Below are positions 10,544 to 20,645 of a stretch of DNA of 64,000 nt, piece by piece; the stretch's first letter is position 1, and each line of letters starts with the position of its first letter. Under the pieces are notes generated by a model that was given only the letters and a program-made list of their open reading frames with translations, was not told the DNA's origin and ran no database searches. The stretch comes from Perkinsus olseni (taxonomy: Eukaryota > Perkinsozoa > Perkinsida > Perkinsidae): NCBI GenBank assembly GCA_013115135.1, contig JABANP010000255.1, positions 1-64,000 on the forward strand, written 5' to 3'. The position numbers and the translations under genes were made by a program.

Positions 10544-10618
10544 GACAGTTTAGCCGAGTGGTTCAAGGCGCTAGCTTTAGCCGGCAGCCCGGACGGGGTT
10601 CGAACCCCACAGCTGTCA
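10544..10618 (+). pseudogene. tRNA-Leu pseudogene, copy 5
   Basis: It is 75 nt long. The anticodon stem is broken (CTAGC/GGCAG), and a small deletion removes part of the variable arm and one side of the T stem (CGGACGGGGTTCGAAC). Acceptor and B box survive. It derives from the copy-2 type unit (TATTAAAA upstream). Confidence 0.75.
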
Positions 10619-10791
10619 GGGTATTGTACCATAATACCAGCAAAGTATACCGCCATAATCGCTTGCAGCTCGCACAGAATGAGCTCGAAACCATCTGAGA
10701 AACTTTTGCGTCTGGTTGTAACTGGAACAGGACTGCACCATCTCTTTCAACAGCCTCCTACCGGAGTTGGGGCCTGCATCTCGGGCCTGTT

Positions 10792-11307
10792 GTGATATCA
10801 GACGCTTCACGCAAGTATCTGGGTGGGGTTGTCGCCCAAGCAGGCAGCCAGGAACAGCCACACCTCCTGTGGTACCATCTGGATTTGATGGACGATATAG
10901 TCTCGAGCGACATAATGAGGATCTTGGCAGCCGACACTGAAGCCATAGAGGGTATTTGCTTCTACGAGCTGCTGTCTGCCGCTTTGGGGGCACTCGTATC
11001 TGAGCCGGGAACCCCCGTTATAGTCGTGTCCGACAACCGAGCGTGTGTGGAGGTCTTAGGCAAGATGCGTGGCAAGTCAGCTGCTTTGAACTCCATTCTG
11101 CAACGTATGATGGTCATACGTCCCGAGTTAGCTGGCGCGGCAACGCTGCATGCCTACCACCTGAGCGGTGAGCGCAACCTTCTGGCTGACCAGATATCGA
11201 GGTCCGACATATCCTTCAACAGGAGTATCTTCGCTGGGATACGTGGTGCGGCTGAAAGAGATGTCTCTGGAATATTAGCCGCCCTGGCCCGAGCACTTCC
11301 CTCTTAA
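10792..11307 (+). pseudogene. RNase H domain of element B (RT missing)
   Basis: An open frame of 171 codons carries the RNase H core: VISDASRKYLGGVV (first Asp), EAIEGICFYELLSA (Glu), VVSDNRACVEVL (Asp), and YHLSGERNLLADQISRSD (terminal His/Asp block). There is no upstream RT, and tRNA-array sequence lies only 80 bp upstream, so the polyprotein is cut in half. It lies in the same orientation as the YR gene, with about 110 bp between them. Confidence 0.75.
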
Positions 11308-11415
11308 CAACGATCGCTCTGCATCATGTCTGATCATGTTCCCGTCACAGGCAATGGTTGAGTTGCGGCCGGAGGGCATTGAATTTGTGAGGTCATTCGC
11401 AGGTGTCCACTTGTC

Positions 11416-12566
11416 ATGTTCCAGCCCCTCCAGGGATGCCAGCGTGAGTTGCTGGCTGGGCGCCCTAGAGTTGCAGCCACGAGGCAGCGGATCCCCCCAC
11501 CGTCCGCGCCACGCGGCGACAGGCCTCGTCATGAACGGATACGGAAGGCCTTAAACGTAGCTCGTCGCGGGTGTGCCAAGAGAGCGTCAAGGGTTTCCAA
11601 GCGACTGACCGAGGCTGACATATGCTCGTTCCTATCTGAAGCTCGGGCTCCTAGCACAAGGAGGTCGTATGATGCTATCAGGAGAGCATATTCTGGTGTC
11701 ATGGACAGTGCCTCGCTGCCACCGTACCCGTATACGCCAGCCAAGGCAGTCCGCTTCGTAGCGTCCTTGGTGAGGGCCGACTTCACATATGAGAGTGTAC
11801 GGAACTATGCCCAGAGAATCAAGGCGTTAGCCCGAGAGGATCATGGCGACACGTTTGATACGCAAGGTGAGGAACGATTCAAGTTGGCGCTCCGGGCGGC
11901 GTCCAAGCTGTGTCGGCAGAGCGGCACGACGGAGCAATCTCGAGCGGGTACATTCACGGCAGTGGAACTCGCATCCATCTCCAAGGTGCAGGACCCCCGC
12001 CTTGAGGGAACCGTCTGTGCTATCTTGTGTGGTACAAGCTGCCTGCTGAGGGTAGGCGAGCTTTGTCATTGACCAAAAAGGATGTCCAATTCAGTGAAGA
12101 TGGGCAGGAAGCTTCTGTGACCGTGAGAAGGAGCAAGACAGACCCCGCCGGTCGTGGTTGCACTTTGACGATTGGGTGTTGCTGTACAGTCGACTCTGTA
12201 CAAGACGAATGCCCAGTGCACAGGCTGAGATGGTGGGCTTCCATGTGTGACGATGCCTCCAGCCAGTTGTTCCCCTACTCACGGGACGTCTTCGTTGCAG
12301 CTATGTACGACGTGACCGTGAAAGCCCTGGGCCACGAGAGTATTGACTCCCGGATTTTCAAAGGACATTCCCTCAGGCGGTCGGGTGCCCAGATACTGTT
12401 TCATCACGGTGTAAATTTGGAACACATCGTCGAGATGGGACGTTGGGCTTCTACGAGATCTTTGTCAATGGCCTATCTGAGGGACGGCGCTTATAAAACA
12501 GGTCGCCAAGCCGAGCTCACTCGTATCATGTTCGATCCTTCGCGGTTCCAGAAAGTGAGAGACTAA
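11416..12566 (+). pseudogene. Tyrosine recombinase of element B, single frameshift
   Basis: The first frame, from ATG 11416 to the stop at 12070-12072, carries a SAM-like N-terminal region (ICSFLSEARAPSTRRSYD) and reaches the catalytic Arg in CLLRVGEL. The second frame continues from about 12050 (RALSLTKKDVQFSEDG) and carries the H-x-x-R box GHSLRRSGAQILF, MGRWAS, and the tyrosine in SMAYLRDG. Only one 1-nt frameshift near 12055-12063 separates the two. The recombinase is otherwise complete with R, H, R, W and Y visible. It could be a recent mutation or a sequence error. Confidence 0.8.
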
Positions 12567-12584
12567 ACATCCCGGGAAGAGGTT

Positions 12585-12767
12585 GGGAGGTGCCAGGTTG
12601 GTGACAAGGTTTTTCTATATATATACTGGTAGATAGCAAACAGGTTGTTCGTCACGGCGAATGTCACCAATCTGGCCCGCGATGGTCTTGCCAGCAGATT
12701 GTGCTGCCACAGCACATCTGGCCAAACCATCTGCCTCTTCCCACTCTCCCGAAGAGAAAGCGATTTA
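12585..12767 (+). repeat. Direct repeat B1 of element B
   Basis: 183 bp starting GGGAGGTGCCAGGTTGG, repeated at 13023-13205 with three visible mismatches. It contains an inverted motif CAGATTGTGCTGCCACAGCA and a (TA)n stretch. Confidence 0.85.
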
Positions 12768-13022
12768 TGCGGAGCACAACTTGTTGTGTGTAGAGTAAAT
12801 AAGCGCATCGTAGGGAGAGTTTGGATATCTTTCGTGCGGACCGCACAGTGCGGTGCTGCACAGTGTTACTGTGCTGTAGGCGAGCGAGAGAGACATGGCA
12901 TCTATGCACTGGTCTTGAGTTGATTAGTGCATCAGGATATCAGGCTTGGCGGTGGCTTGAGTTGTCTATCGAGCGAGTGCGTCTCAGTTGCCTGTGTAAG
13001 GCGAGTCCTGTTTTTTTTCTTC

Positions 13023-13205
13023 GGGAGGTGCCAGGTTGGTGACAAGGTTTATCTATATATATACTGGTAGATAGCGAACAGGTTGTTCGTCACGGCGAAT
13101 GTCACCAATCTAGCCCGCGATGGTCTTGCCAGCAGATTGTGCTGCCACAGCACATCTGGCCAAACCATCTGCCTCTTCCCACTCTCCCGAAGAGAAAGCG
13201 ATTTA
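13023..13205 (+). repeat. Direct repeat B2 of element B
   Basis: Second copy of 12585-12767. It ends at CGATTTA and is followed by the 16-mer that also marks the left junction. Confidence 0.85.
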
Positions 13206-13221
13206 CGTCTGGTTGTAACTG

Positions 13222-13782
13222 CCTGTTAGACGTCAGAGTTAGATAGCCTCCTGTTTGATATCGTTCGGTGAACCACTCAGAGTAGTAGCATTATGCGGAT
13301 ATGAAAGGACGGTTGTTGGGCGTTCGTGGTGCGAAATTGGTGATTCTTTAATTGACAAACATAGAGCATATAAAGTGTACACTAACAGTCAACTGTTCGT
13401 CACCAGGCCCCTGACCGAGTTCCCCAACCTCCGTGTCTGGTCGCACCGGTTTCCCAGTTGAGTCATGGCATGACTGTCATGCCCCTAAGGGCTGCTCCCG
13501 ACTGACACGGAATGGGATCTCGGCTGAAGAGGCTCGAGTCAGAACAGGTAGTGGAAAGTATGATGAAGTGATGACCACATCTAGTGCAGCTGTCGAAGAC
13601 CGAGTGTGATGAGAGCATTGAGCTGGCTACCAAGATTGGTTGAATAATGAGCCACTAGCTCCCGGGCAGCAGCGGTGAGTCATCACTAGTGAAGACGAGT
13701 ACCGAGGACCTGCCACAATATCAAACAATTAATTAATTTAATAAATTGTTTAAATTAAATTAAATCCGACAAAGCAGAGCAA
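13222..13782. other. No gene seen
   Basis: No supported exon. There is a strongly AT-rich stretch at about 13727-13765 made of TTAAT/AAATT blocks. Confidence 0.5.
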
Positions 13783-14391
13783 CTACCTTGGTATCTTCAT
13801 CATCCACTTTCTGCACGTGACCTTTCTTTTCTCTGAGAGAAATTCTCTCCTCCGTCCTCCATAGCGCTTGCCGGATTTGCGAGCACGGCGTCGAGTATTC
13901 CCCGCCGATATAGTCAAGACCCTTTTTGGACCCAGAGGCTGATCTTGACTGGTGAATGCTCTATTGAATAATCTCAGAAAGAAACTCTTGTGCTCTGTCA
14001 TATACCCCATACCTATCAGCCGCCCCACGGTTTCGAGATAATTCCTCCAGGACGTACCGGCCGTTTTATAGCCCTTGGACGTTGCAGGATCGTACAAGGA
14101 ACGGAGCACAGCTTGGTCTCTTGCCACAGCGGCGAAGTGCTCAGCAATGCCTCTGACACGTGAACCACCGTCCGCGGCCTGAACAATAACGAGTACTTTC
14201 TCGTGATTCTTTATGGCACGGAAGGCGTCCTCGCGCATAGAAAATCGGCCGCCCTCGGCTCCTCTGAGCGGTGAGCTCCCGAATATGAGACCAAATATCT
14301 CCGACCATGTTGAGTTACTGACTGACTGCCAGTAGCCAGTTTTACTGTCGGACAACCAAGTTGCGCTGTTAACACGTAGCGTACTAACCAA
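13783..14391 (-). CDS. Hypothetical protein with basic C-terminus
   Basis: A long open frame of about 202 codons, of no recognised family. No ATG at its beginning; the first in-frame Met is about 50 codons in (MREDAFRAIKNHEKVL). The C-terminal 40 residues are highly basic (GNTRRRARKSGKRYGGRRRE). It could be one exon of a larger gene or part of a mobile element. Confidence is limited because the length alone could be chance. Confidence 0.3.
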   Translation of the reverse strand: MVSTLRVNSATWLSDSKTGYWQSVSNSTWSEIFGLIFGSSPLRGAEGGRFSMREDAFRAIKNHEKVLVIVQAADGGSRVRGIAEHFAAVARDQAVLRSLYDPATSKGYKTAGTSWRNYLETVGRLIGMGYMTEHKSFFLRLFNRAFTSQDQPLGPKRVLTISAGNTRRRARKSGKRYGGRRREFLSEKRKVTCRKWMMKIPR

Positions 14392-14599
14392 ACAAGGGCT
14401 ACGAAGACACGTCTTCGCTGAAAACCTTTTTGGAAGGGCGCGTGAAGTGTTACTACAGTAGTGGCGCGCTTAACTCTAAAGGGTGAGTATCATATCGTAC
14501 AGTGTCAACTGATACAGGTCTCAGCTGGTGCGCAGCTAAAGTGGTACAAGAATAATCCGTACAAACGACTTTCATCTTGTGACATATGGTACAGTTGCA

Positions 14600-14895
14600 A
14601 CTCGTACAGTGTCAACTGGTTCAGTTGCGAGATCGTGGGTGTACGAGAGTAGGGTGTACGGTTTAGCACTGTATGAGGTGAAACTGTACGATTTGGCACT
14701 GTACGAGGTGAAACTGTACTATATGACACTGCACTATGTGAAACTGCACGAGCGGACACTGTACGATATGACACTGTACTGGTGGAGACTGTACGGAATG
14801 ATACTGTACTGAGTGCAACAAGGCGAAATGACAATGTACGAAGCGAAACTGTACGATTGGAAACTGTATGAGGTGAAACTGTACGAATTTGTGGT
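14600..14895. repeat. Degenerate 15-bp minisatellite
   Basis: At least a dozen 15-bp units begin CTGTAC or CTGCAC (for example CTGTACGAGGTGAAA, CTGTACGATATGACA). Because 15 is a multiple of three, all six frames stay open; the plus strand reads as pentapeptides such as LYEVK-LYDLA. The positions after CTGTAC vary strongly. I treat it as non-coding repeat DNA. Confidence 0.75.
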
Positions 14896-14949
14896 ACACG
14901 AGCAGAGTTTCTACGAGCTGCAACTGTACGATATGATCCTCACCGACTT

Positions 14950-15324
14950 TAAAGCGCTGGCGTGAAGCAAATAAATGTCAGTACATGATAAAGATTCGTA
15001 GCTAGTTGCGCTGGGCACCGTTTGACTGAAGCCGTCAAAGATTCTCGTTTCCTATTCCTATCCTGGTTTCTCTTGACCCTTTTTGCTAGAGCAGGGGTAG
15101 ATTGGCCCGCGCAACCATCACGAATCGCCTCTCTTTGTTTGGCCTCATATCGACGGCCCGTTTCGCGTTCTTTCATTTGAAAATCAGGGCCGGTAGCACA
15201 CTTTAGAGCTCCTCTCTCTCTAATAGAGAGTCTCTATCCGCTTCGCGCTAGGCTCTACGGAAAGACTCGTTGGATCGCTGAGAAAGCTTACTGATTGAAC
15301 TCTGAATATCGCCGGAATGAAAAG
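14950..15324. other. No gene seen
   Basis: No supported exon; short pyrimidine-rich tracts only. Confidence 0.4.
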
Positions 15325-16531
15325 AGATTGGGCGAAGGTGAGTAGCTGACGATTATCTCCACCGATGGGGCTATCATCTGGCGAAAACCGGAGCCCCTGA
15401 ACCGCGTTTCATGAAAAGTTATTTCGCGTACAAGGTGAAGTTGGACAGACAGACGCCAACACTCGCGCGTGCAAAAGTTGGTTTTTCGGTCGTTTGACCC
15501 TCATATGAGGAAGGGAAGGGCCAGAAAAAAGTTCCACGGGGTTTTCGAGCCGTCATGAGACTAATTATGAGAAGAATCGCTTTCTTCAGACGATCCTTCA
15601 TCACCTCCACCATCACCAGAAGGACCCCCAGCGGGAATTTCCGCAGCACTACTGGTAGAAGGTACACGAACGGTACCACCAGGAGAAGGAGACTCCTTCA
15701 AGGAGTCACTCTCACACCATTTTCTTCCGAAGAAGATCGAGACAGTGTCTCGAATCGAGACTCTCGATCACGTGCCGTGTGACTTCACGTGACGTGCCAC
15801 GCTTCTGCCGTGTCACAGCAGAAGCACGTCTACTTCTATCAAATTCATTAACCGGTACACCATGAACAGACCGGGTCTGTCAGACCCATCACACAAGGAT
15901 AACAGCTAACCATCATACTGAATAGCCAAGTGCTCAATATTGGAAAGGAAAGACGTCAACTCCGGTGGCATACTGGTGACCAGTAACTGGTCTGATTAAG
16001 ACAAGTGAGAGCCGGTAACTTAACCGCGCCCTTATAAGGGCGACCCTTCCTCGGAGCACCAACCACCCCAAACACCTTGTTCGACCCAAACGTATGGCGT
16101 CCGAGCATCCCTCCTCCCAATCTGCAGATCATCTTAATAAGAGCCCCAACAACAAAAGCGTTTTTAGAGAAGAAAGGCGTCGTCGAGGGCAGGAAACTCA
16201 TGGTATGGCCCCCTCGAAGCCCCGACCTCAACCCCTGCGAGCACTACTGCCAGTAGTGCTCGCAGGGGTTGAGGGGTGCGAGTAGTCCAGTAGTCTACTG
16301 GTCACTTTTAAAGAAGTAGGGGCTCGAGAATGGCATGGCAATCATATGTTCATCCCTTGCAGGCGTGTTTATGCAGCTGGTAAACAATACAACAGCATAG
16401 GAGAACTCTGGCAAGGCGTCACCGAAGCTGCAGTAGACATCACGTCGGAAGAGATAAGGACGCTCACAGAATCGATGGACTGCAAGCTTGAACAAGTTCT
16501 GATGAGACGAGGAAATCATATCGGGGCATGA
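15325..16531 (+). pseudogene. Tc1/mariner-family transposase relic
   Basis: Three separated pieces of a Tc1-like transposase lie in order on the plus strand. The first is an AIIWRKPEPLNR segment near 15365-15400. The catalytic-domain block APTTKAFLEKKGVV...VWPPRSPDLNPCEHY lies at about 16140-16245. The C-terminal tail SIGELWQGVTEAAVD...MDCKLEQVLMRRGNH lies at about 16390-16528. The catalytic Asp normally before NAP is lost, frames change between pieces, about 700 bp of unrelated hairpin-rich DNA separates the first two, and a 49-bp palindrome interrupts immediately after the SPDLNP motif. No clear terminal inverted repeats were found. Confidence 0.7.
16226..16274. repeat. Perfect palindrome, 24-bp arms, 1-nt spacer
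   Basis: The left arm (16226-16249) is the reverse complement of the right arm (16251-16274), with C16250 between them. The left arm is transposase coding sequence (PDLNPCEHY), so the right arm is a fold-back copy of it. Confidence 0.95.
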
Positions 16532-16534
16532 TCC

Positions 16535-17270
16535 ATAACAATCACTCTATCAATCACTTTGATTCATAAGTAGATTAATAGCGAAGAACTGATTAAATTT
16601 CTGTTTTGCTTATCGAAAATGCACGGTCTGTAGTGACCAATCCTTGTACACCCGGCCCGTTAAAACGAGCAAATACGAAAAAACGATGGATGAAACAAGT
16701 TCATTCGGTCGGACGAAAAAACTCGAGACGAAACGAACGGCGAATCAAACACTTTGGCACCGAACCTACCCTGGACGAAAGTTTCGTTGAACGATTCGTC
16801 CATGAGCGTTTCGTCACGAAGCTCATGGCCCATGGAATTGCGGTACACCCTCTACGACGTAGGACGTATCGTAACCGGCAAAAAAACTTTCTTCGTGCCG
16901 TTTATTCAGAAATTGCGGTGGCGGTTCTTGACTGACGCTGCGTTGCCTGAAGTGCTACTTCAGGAGTAGTGTCGATGTCCCTTACTTGCTCCAGTTTGTG
17001 GGTTCCCGCAGTCCACGGCTCTTGAAATCCACGGCAGCTGTGGATTTCGACCCCATTATCATAATGGCATTGTGAGCCATCCCGGTAGCTACTAGCGAGT
17101 TGCTCTCTGCAGAAAAGGGAGGCCCGGGTACTTCGAGGGACAACATAAAGCCCGTTTGATACCAACTCAAGGTTGGCAACTCAACCGCCAATGGCGGTCC
17201 GTCATTGGGGGACAGCCAAAAAGGCATCGCAAACCAACGGTAATTCTCTGAAACTCAGACTTTGATATTA
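16535..17270. other. Hairpin-rich non-coding DNA
   Basis: No supported exon; the open frame 16606-16935 is basic and of no recognised family. Several perfect short inverted repeats occur, for example GAAATCCAC/GTGGATTTC at 17024-17048. Confidence 0.4.
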
Positions 17271-17276
17271 CACCAA

Positions 17277-17570
17277 CGCACGAGAAACTCTCACATCAGG
17301 GAGCAGACCTAGTACAGAAGAACCAATCAGATGCCGCTACTTCATTGTATTTTGATGACCATCATCTAGGAAATAGCAGAATGAGACTTCTTGATCAGCG
17401 TGAGGCGACCAAGTGATCTTACGCCAGCGCACGAGAAACTCTCACACCAAGGAGCGGACCTCACACAGAAGAACCAATCAGATGCCGCTACCTCACTGTA
17501 TTTTGACGACAAGCATCTAGGAAATAGCAAAATGAGACTCCTTGGTCGGCGTGAGACGAGTCATGCGGCA
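17277..17570 (+). repeat. Two-unit tandem repeat of ~150 bp
   Basis: The block starting CGCACGAGAAACTCTCAC at 17277 recurs at 17428 and is colinear to the end of the second unit (GATGCCGCTAC, CATCTAGGAAATAGCA shared), with scattered substitutions. It is non-coding. Confidence 0.8.
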
Positions 17571-17762
17571 TGACAAAACCTACGCCGTAGGTGTTGTCAA
17601 TGTCAGCCATAGGTCTACGGCTCCCAATGGACGTCCCAATATTGTCATGGCATGACTCATGGCATGCATAATGCATGATGCATTGACTTTCCGTCAGAAG
17701 TTGCCATAGCTGGTATACACATGTAAGCCACTAGAGGCCTAGCCTCAAACAAAACCCAGGTA

Positions 17763-17786
17763 CTTTATAGAATTACTTCTATAAAG
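17763..17786. repeat. Hairpin, 10-bp perfect arms
   Basis: CTTTATAGAA-ttac-TTCTATAAAG. One of many short perfect inverted repeats between 15.8 and 21 kb. Confidence 0.8.
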
Positions 17787-17976
17787 TTTGGCAACATCCT
17801 TCAATGATAAATCAAAATCGAAATCATGCCTGATATTGTCAGGCTGGTAGTCACGACTCCGAGTCGTCGACTCGGGACTCACGAGGACTGCCTCGCGGAG
17901 CGTGATTCTCGGCGAAAGCGGACTTGTCAAATTATCCCGTCGAGGGGCCACTGCATTCCCCCGACCGAGAGCTTCC

Positions 17977-19230
17977 TTAGATAGGCCAAATGCTGCGTTC
18001 CACCCAGGTGTTGCTGCTCCACCCGTCTCTAAGACTCTCGTTCTTAGCACTCTCGAACTTCTCCTGCGTGACAGCAACATCTGGGTCCATACGCAGAGCC
18101 GATTCTCGCCGGTAACACCTCGGGAAGCTGTTGAGCAGCAATATAGCAAGGCAAACATTCTCGTCAGTGGACGTTGTCGTTGTAACCTCCAATTTCCGGA
18201 GATTTACACACGACTCAACAAGATTGAGCAAGTCGGTGAGGTGCCTCCCTTTGATGGCCGGAAGCTTGAGAACCTCCAGAGAACAAGTCAATTGGCTGCG
18301 TACAGCCAGCTCATCCAACTCGATTTTTTTGATACCCTTCATGTTCAGGTACCTCAATCTAGAATGAGCGAAACTTCGCAGAATCTCACGATCGACCTCA
18401 CAGGACCCGTCCAAAGTAAGGCCCTGTAAATGCGCGACCTCCCCTAGGCTGCACAGTATCAGTCCGGTCTCTCCAGAGCGGATCCCAGACAAGCCGATAT
18501 ACGCCAAGAACTCGCATTTACGCAGGGCGCTGACTATTCTGCCGAGCTCTTTGTCATTGCATCTCGCGTAGAACCGAAAGTCCCTTAAGCTCCTCCGTGA
18601 AGATAGTACTGCTTGCACAACACTATCGGTGAGATCAGAGTAGGACACCACCCATCCAGGATAGATTCTCAGCCGCAAGGACAGAAATTCCCACGGCCTC
18701 GATAGCCAATCCATATGAATTGGCCCGCTGCCAACTTGTAGGGCCAGATCGAGCTGAACAAGCCCTTGTAATCCCTGGAGCAAGACTTCTATAGACTCCC
18801 ACGACGTCATTGCGTAGCTGCGGCACTTGAGTCGTCGGAGGGACCTAGGCCCTATCAAGGGCGGGTCGAGCACGAGGTTGAGGTCTGGTAAGGTGAGTGT
18901 CTCAACATGAGTGAACTCACACGGCTTCCCCGGAATGAGACGGCGAAGACTGGCGGTGACATCCGGAGTACCTCCACTGAGAAGAATAAGATAAGCGAGG
19001 TTTTTGCCATACCGCCTCGAAACCTCGGTGAGATCAACATGCCGGTGCACTGGAGGCGATGACTGAATCAAGCGCAGCAGTGCCCTGCACGTGAGACGCA
19101 GCCTCAGCAGTGTTGGTATAGTGGGAAGGAAGCTTAGAACGTTGCTGATGAGCAGGTCTGCAGGGAGTGCTAGAAGAATAGACGCTTCCAGGACCGGTCC
19201 ATGGAGCTGCAGCTCACAGGGCATAGCCAT
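17977..19230 (-). CDS. F-box/LRR-like protein
   Basis: A single open frame of 417 codons starts at ATG 19230. Residues about 20-55 fit an F-box (LPADLLISNVLSFLP followed by LRLRLTCRALLRLI), which in the family binds Skp1 of SCF ubiquitin ligases. The rest is leucine-rich with irregular repeats of the LxxLxL type (SLRRLKC, LVQLDLAL, LQGLTLDG, LRYLNMKG, SLEVLKLPAIKG, LRKLEVT), as in substrate-binding LRR domains. The frame overlaps a region rich in palindromes at its 3' end, and the last about 60 residues are not repeat-like. No partner genes are nearby. The assignment rests on pattern only, because F-boxes are poorly conserved. Confidence 0.6.
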   Translation of the reverse strand: MAMPCELQLHGPVLEASILLALPADLLISNVLSFLPTIPTLLRLRLTCRALLRLIQSSPPVHRHVDLTEVSRRYGKNLAYLILLSGGTPDVTASLRRLIPGKPCEFTHVETLTLPDLNLVLDPPLIGPRSLRRLKCRSYAMTSWESIEVLLQGLQGLVQLDLALQVGSGPIHMDWLSRPWEFLSLRLRIYPGWVVSYSDLTDSVVQAVLSSRRSLRDFRFYARCNDKELGRIVSALRKCEFLAYIGLSGIRSGETGLILCSLGEVAHLQGLTLDGSCEVDREILRSFAHSRLRYLNMKGIKKIELDELAVRSQLTCSLEVLKLPAIKGRHLTDLLNLVESCVNLRKLEVTTTTSTDENVCLAILLLNSFPRCYRRESALRMDPDVAVTQEKFESAKNESLRDGWSSNTWVERSIWPI

Positions 19231-20645
19231 TGAACTTCAATGATTGAAGGATCATCAATAGTCGCAACTTCGAGAGCAATATGAATCACATTACAAGATC
19301 GGAGTCGGGTTATTTCGCTAGGATATAATTATGATTTTATCATATATGCCATATGATCTCTATTCCGTGAATACTTTTCACACACGGTGCGTGATATCCA
19401 TAGTCTACCCACACCCTGAAATATTCACGGTTCATTCTCAGGCTGAGTACTCTAGGCTGCATTCGCTATCTGAGCACTCTAGCTTACTAGAATACGTCAT
19501 GGAATCAGTTGTACTTTCCCAGCCTGTAACAGCTGACATGTGAACAAGCAGCGTTAGGCTGACGGTCCGCTGCTGACCTGAAGCGCAGTTTGGTCACCAC
19601 CTCAGTTCTGCACACTCAAGGCTGATCTAAGAAAGCCTAGAACGACTGCAGAAAATCAACGTAGATCAGGCTTTCGACCTCAACTTGGGGCCCTCAAGAA
19701 CCTCTAGGTCACCGGCAGATGTAACCAGAACCGCAGAAGCATTGCCCCAGAAACACGCATCGTCAGCCTCCAGCGGAAACTACAGGGTGTTCCAATTCGA
19801 TATGCAAATCACTACAATCTCGGAACTTCCTTCAGCGTAGATATCAGATACCTACGCTGCAGGTTCCTACTGTTTTGCTGAGATCCTTAACACCCGATCA
19901 AGGAATTGAACGTGCTGTGTTCAACATGAAATGGCCACAGCAGATTGCTGTCAGCAATCCGTCAAGCCTGAGGTTCCCCACTAACGTGAATCCCATCACC
20001 GAGGTAATTTCACGGTGATTCAGCTGAGGAAGAATATCTCTAGAAGCGATGATCGCCGGCTTCGCATGCACACATAATGCCTGCCAGTGGCAGGCTGCAA
20101 CTTATACTCATTGAGTATTGCTCAAACTGCGCCACAGCTACTGGGCCAATATCTCCACTCCGTTCGGATATAGCTGAGCCGACCATTACATATTCAGCTA
20201 CTGTATCCGAACCCGTAGCAGGGCCGTTAAACAGAGTGTAAACTCTTGGAATCGCTTTGAAAATTCGCACTCGTTTGACGGATGGGACCAGTTCTCAGCA
20301 TATTATGCCCTTAATAAGGGGAAGAGATGAACGCAAGGAGAATTGATGGACTTAATCCTAGGCTACCACATCCGACTCGAAGGTTCCGAGGAGGTCTCTT
20401 GTAAATTCCAAGAAATCCTCGGCGGTGGCAGCCTCGCAAAGCGCTCCTCATACTTTTCATAATCAGAGGATGCCAGGCGAAGTCCGCGGTCTCGTGGCGC
20501 AGAGCACTACCCGCCGGCGGCGGGCCGCCGCCGCCCTGGGTATTCCAGCGGCATCAAACACTCTGAGACCCCCACTCAAACACAGTTGCACAGTTCGATG
20601 CTATGAACGTGAGAACTGACATCATGGAAAAACTCAGTCGAGACG
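19231..20645. other. No gene seen; hairpin-rich
   Basis: No supported exon. It contains many short inverted repeats, for example ATTGCTG-t-CAGCAAT and CTGCCAGTGGCAG. Confidence 0.4.

Larger units (their letters stand above)
9039..10709 (+). repeat. Array of ~238-bp units, each carrying a tRNA-Leu
   Basis: Units start near GCCATAATCGCTTGCAGC, run through a conserved spacer, a TATAAAA box, the tRNA and a short hairpin. Three units lie at 9039-9752 and two more plus a partial one at 10181-10709. They are separated by a 418-bp YR-element derivative. The whole unit, not only the tRNA, is conserved, so copies arose by tandem duplication and not by independent retroposition. Confidence 0.85.
10710..13221 (+). 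mobile_element. 5'-truncated YR retrotransposon (element B)
   Basis: Unit sequence of the tRNA array stops at GCGTC (10713) and a second YR retrotransposon follows. It has RNase H and tyrosine recombinase but no Gag and no RT. At its 3' end a 183-bp repeat occurs twice (12585-12767, 13023-13205) around a 255-bp spacer. This fits B1-A2-B2 with A1 lost by truncation. The 16-mer CGTCTGGTTGTAACTG sits at both edges (10709-10724 and 13206-13221). Its RNase H and YR proteins differ clearly from those of element A, so it is a different family. Confidence 0.75.

Noticed and set aside
9159..10656. Protein-coding ORFs over the tRNA array (repeated MWVSSIGRFWRRKS frames)
   Set aside because: They are reverse-strand shadows of the repeated tRNA units, with no conservation beyond the DNA repeat.
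16606..16935. Second transposase fragment after the Tc1 relic
   Set aside because: The frame is basic and contains hairpins but no motif of any transposase family that I can point to.
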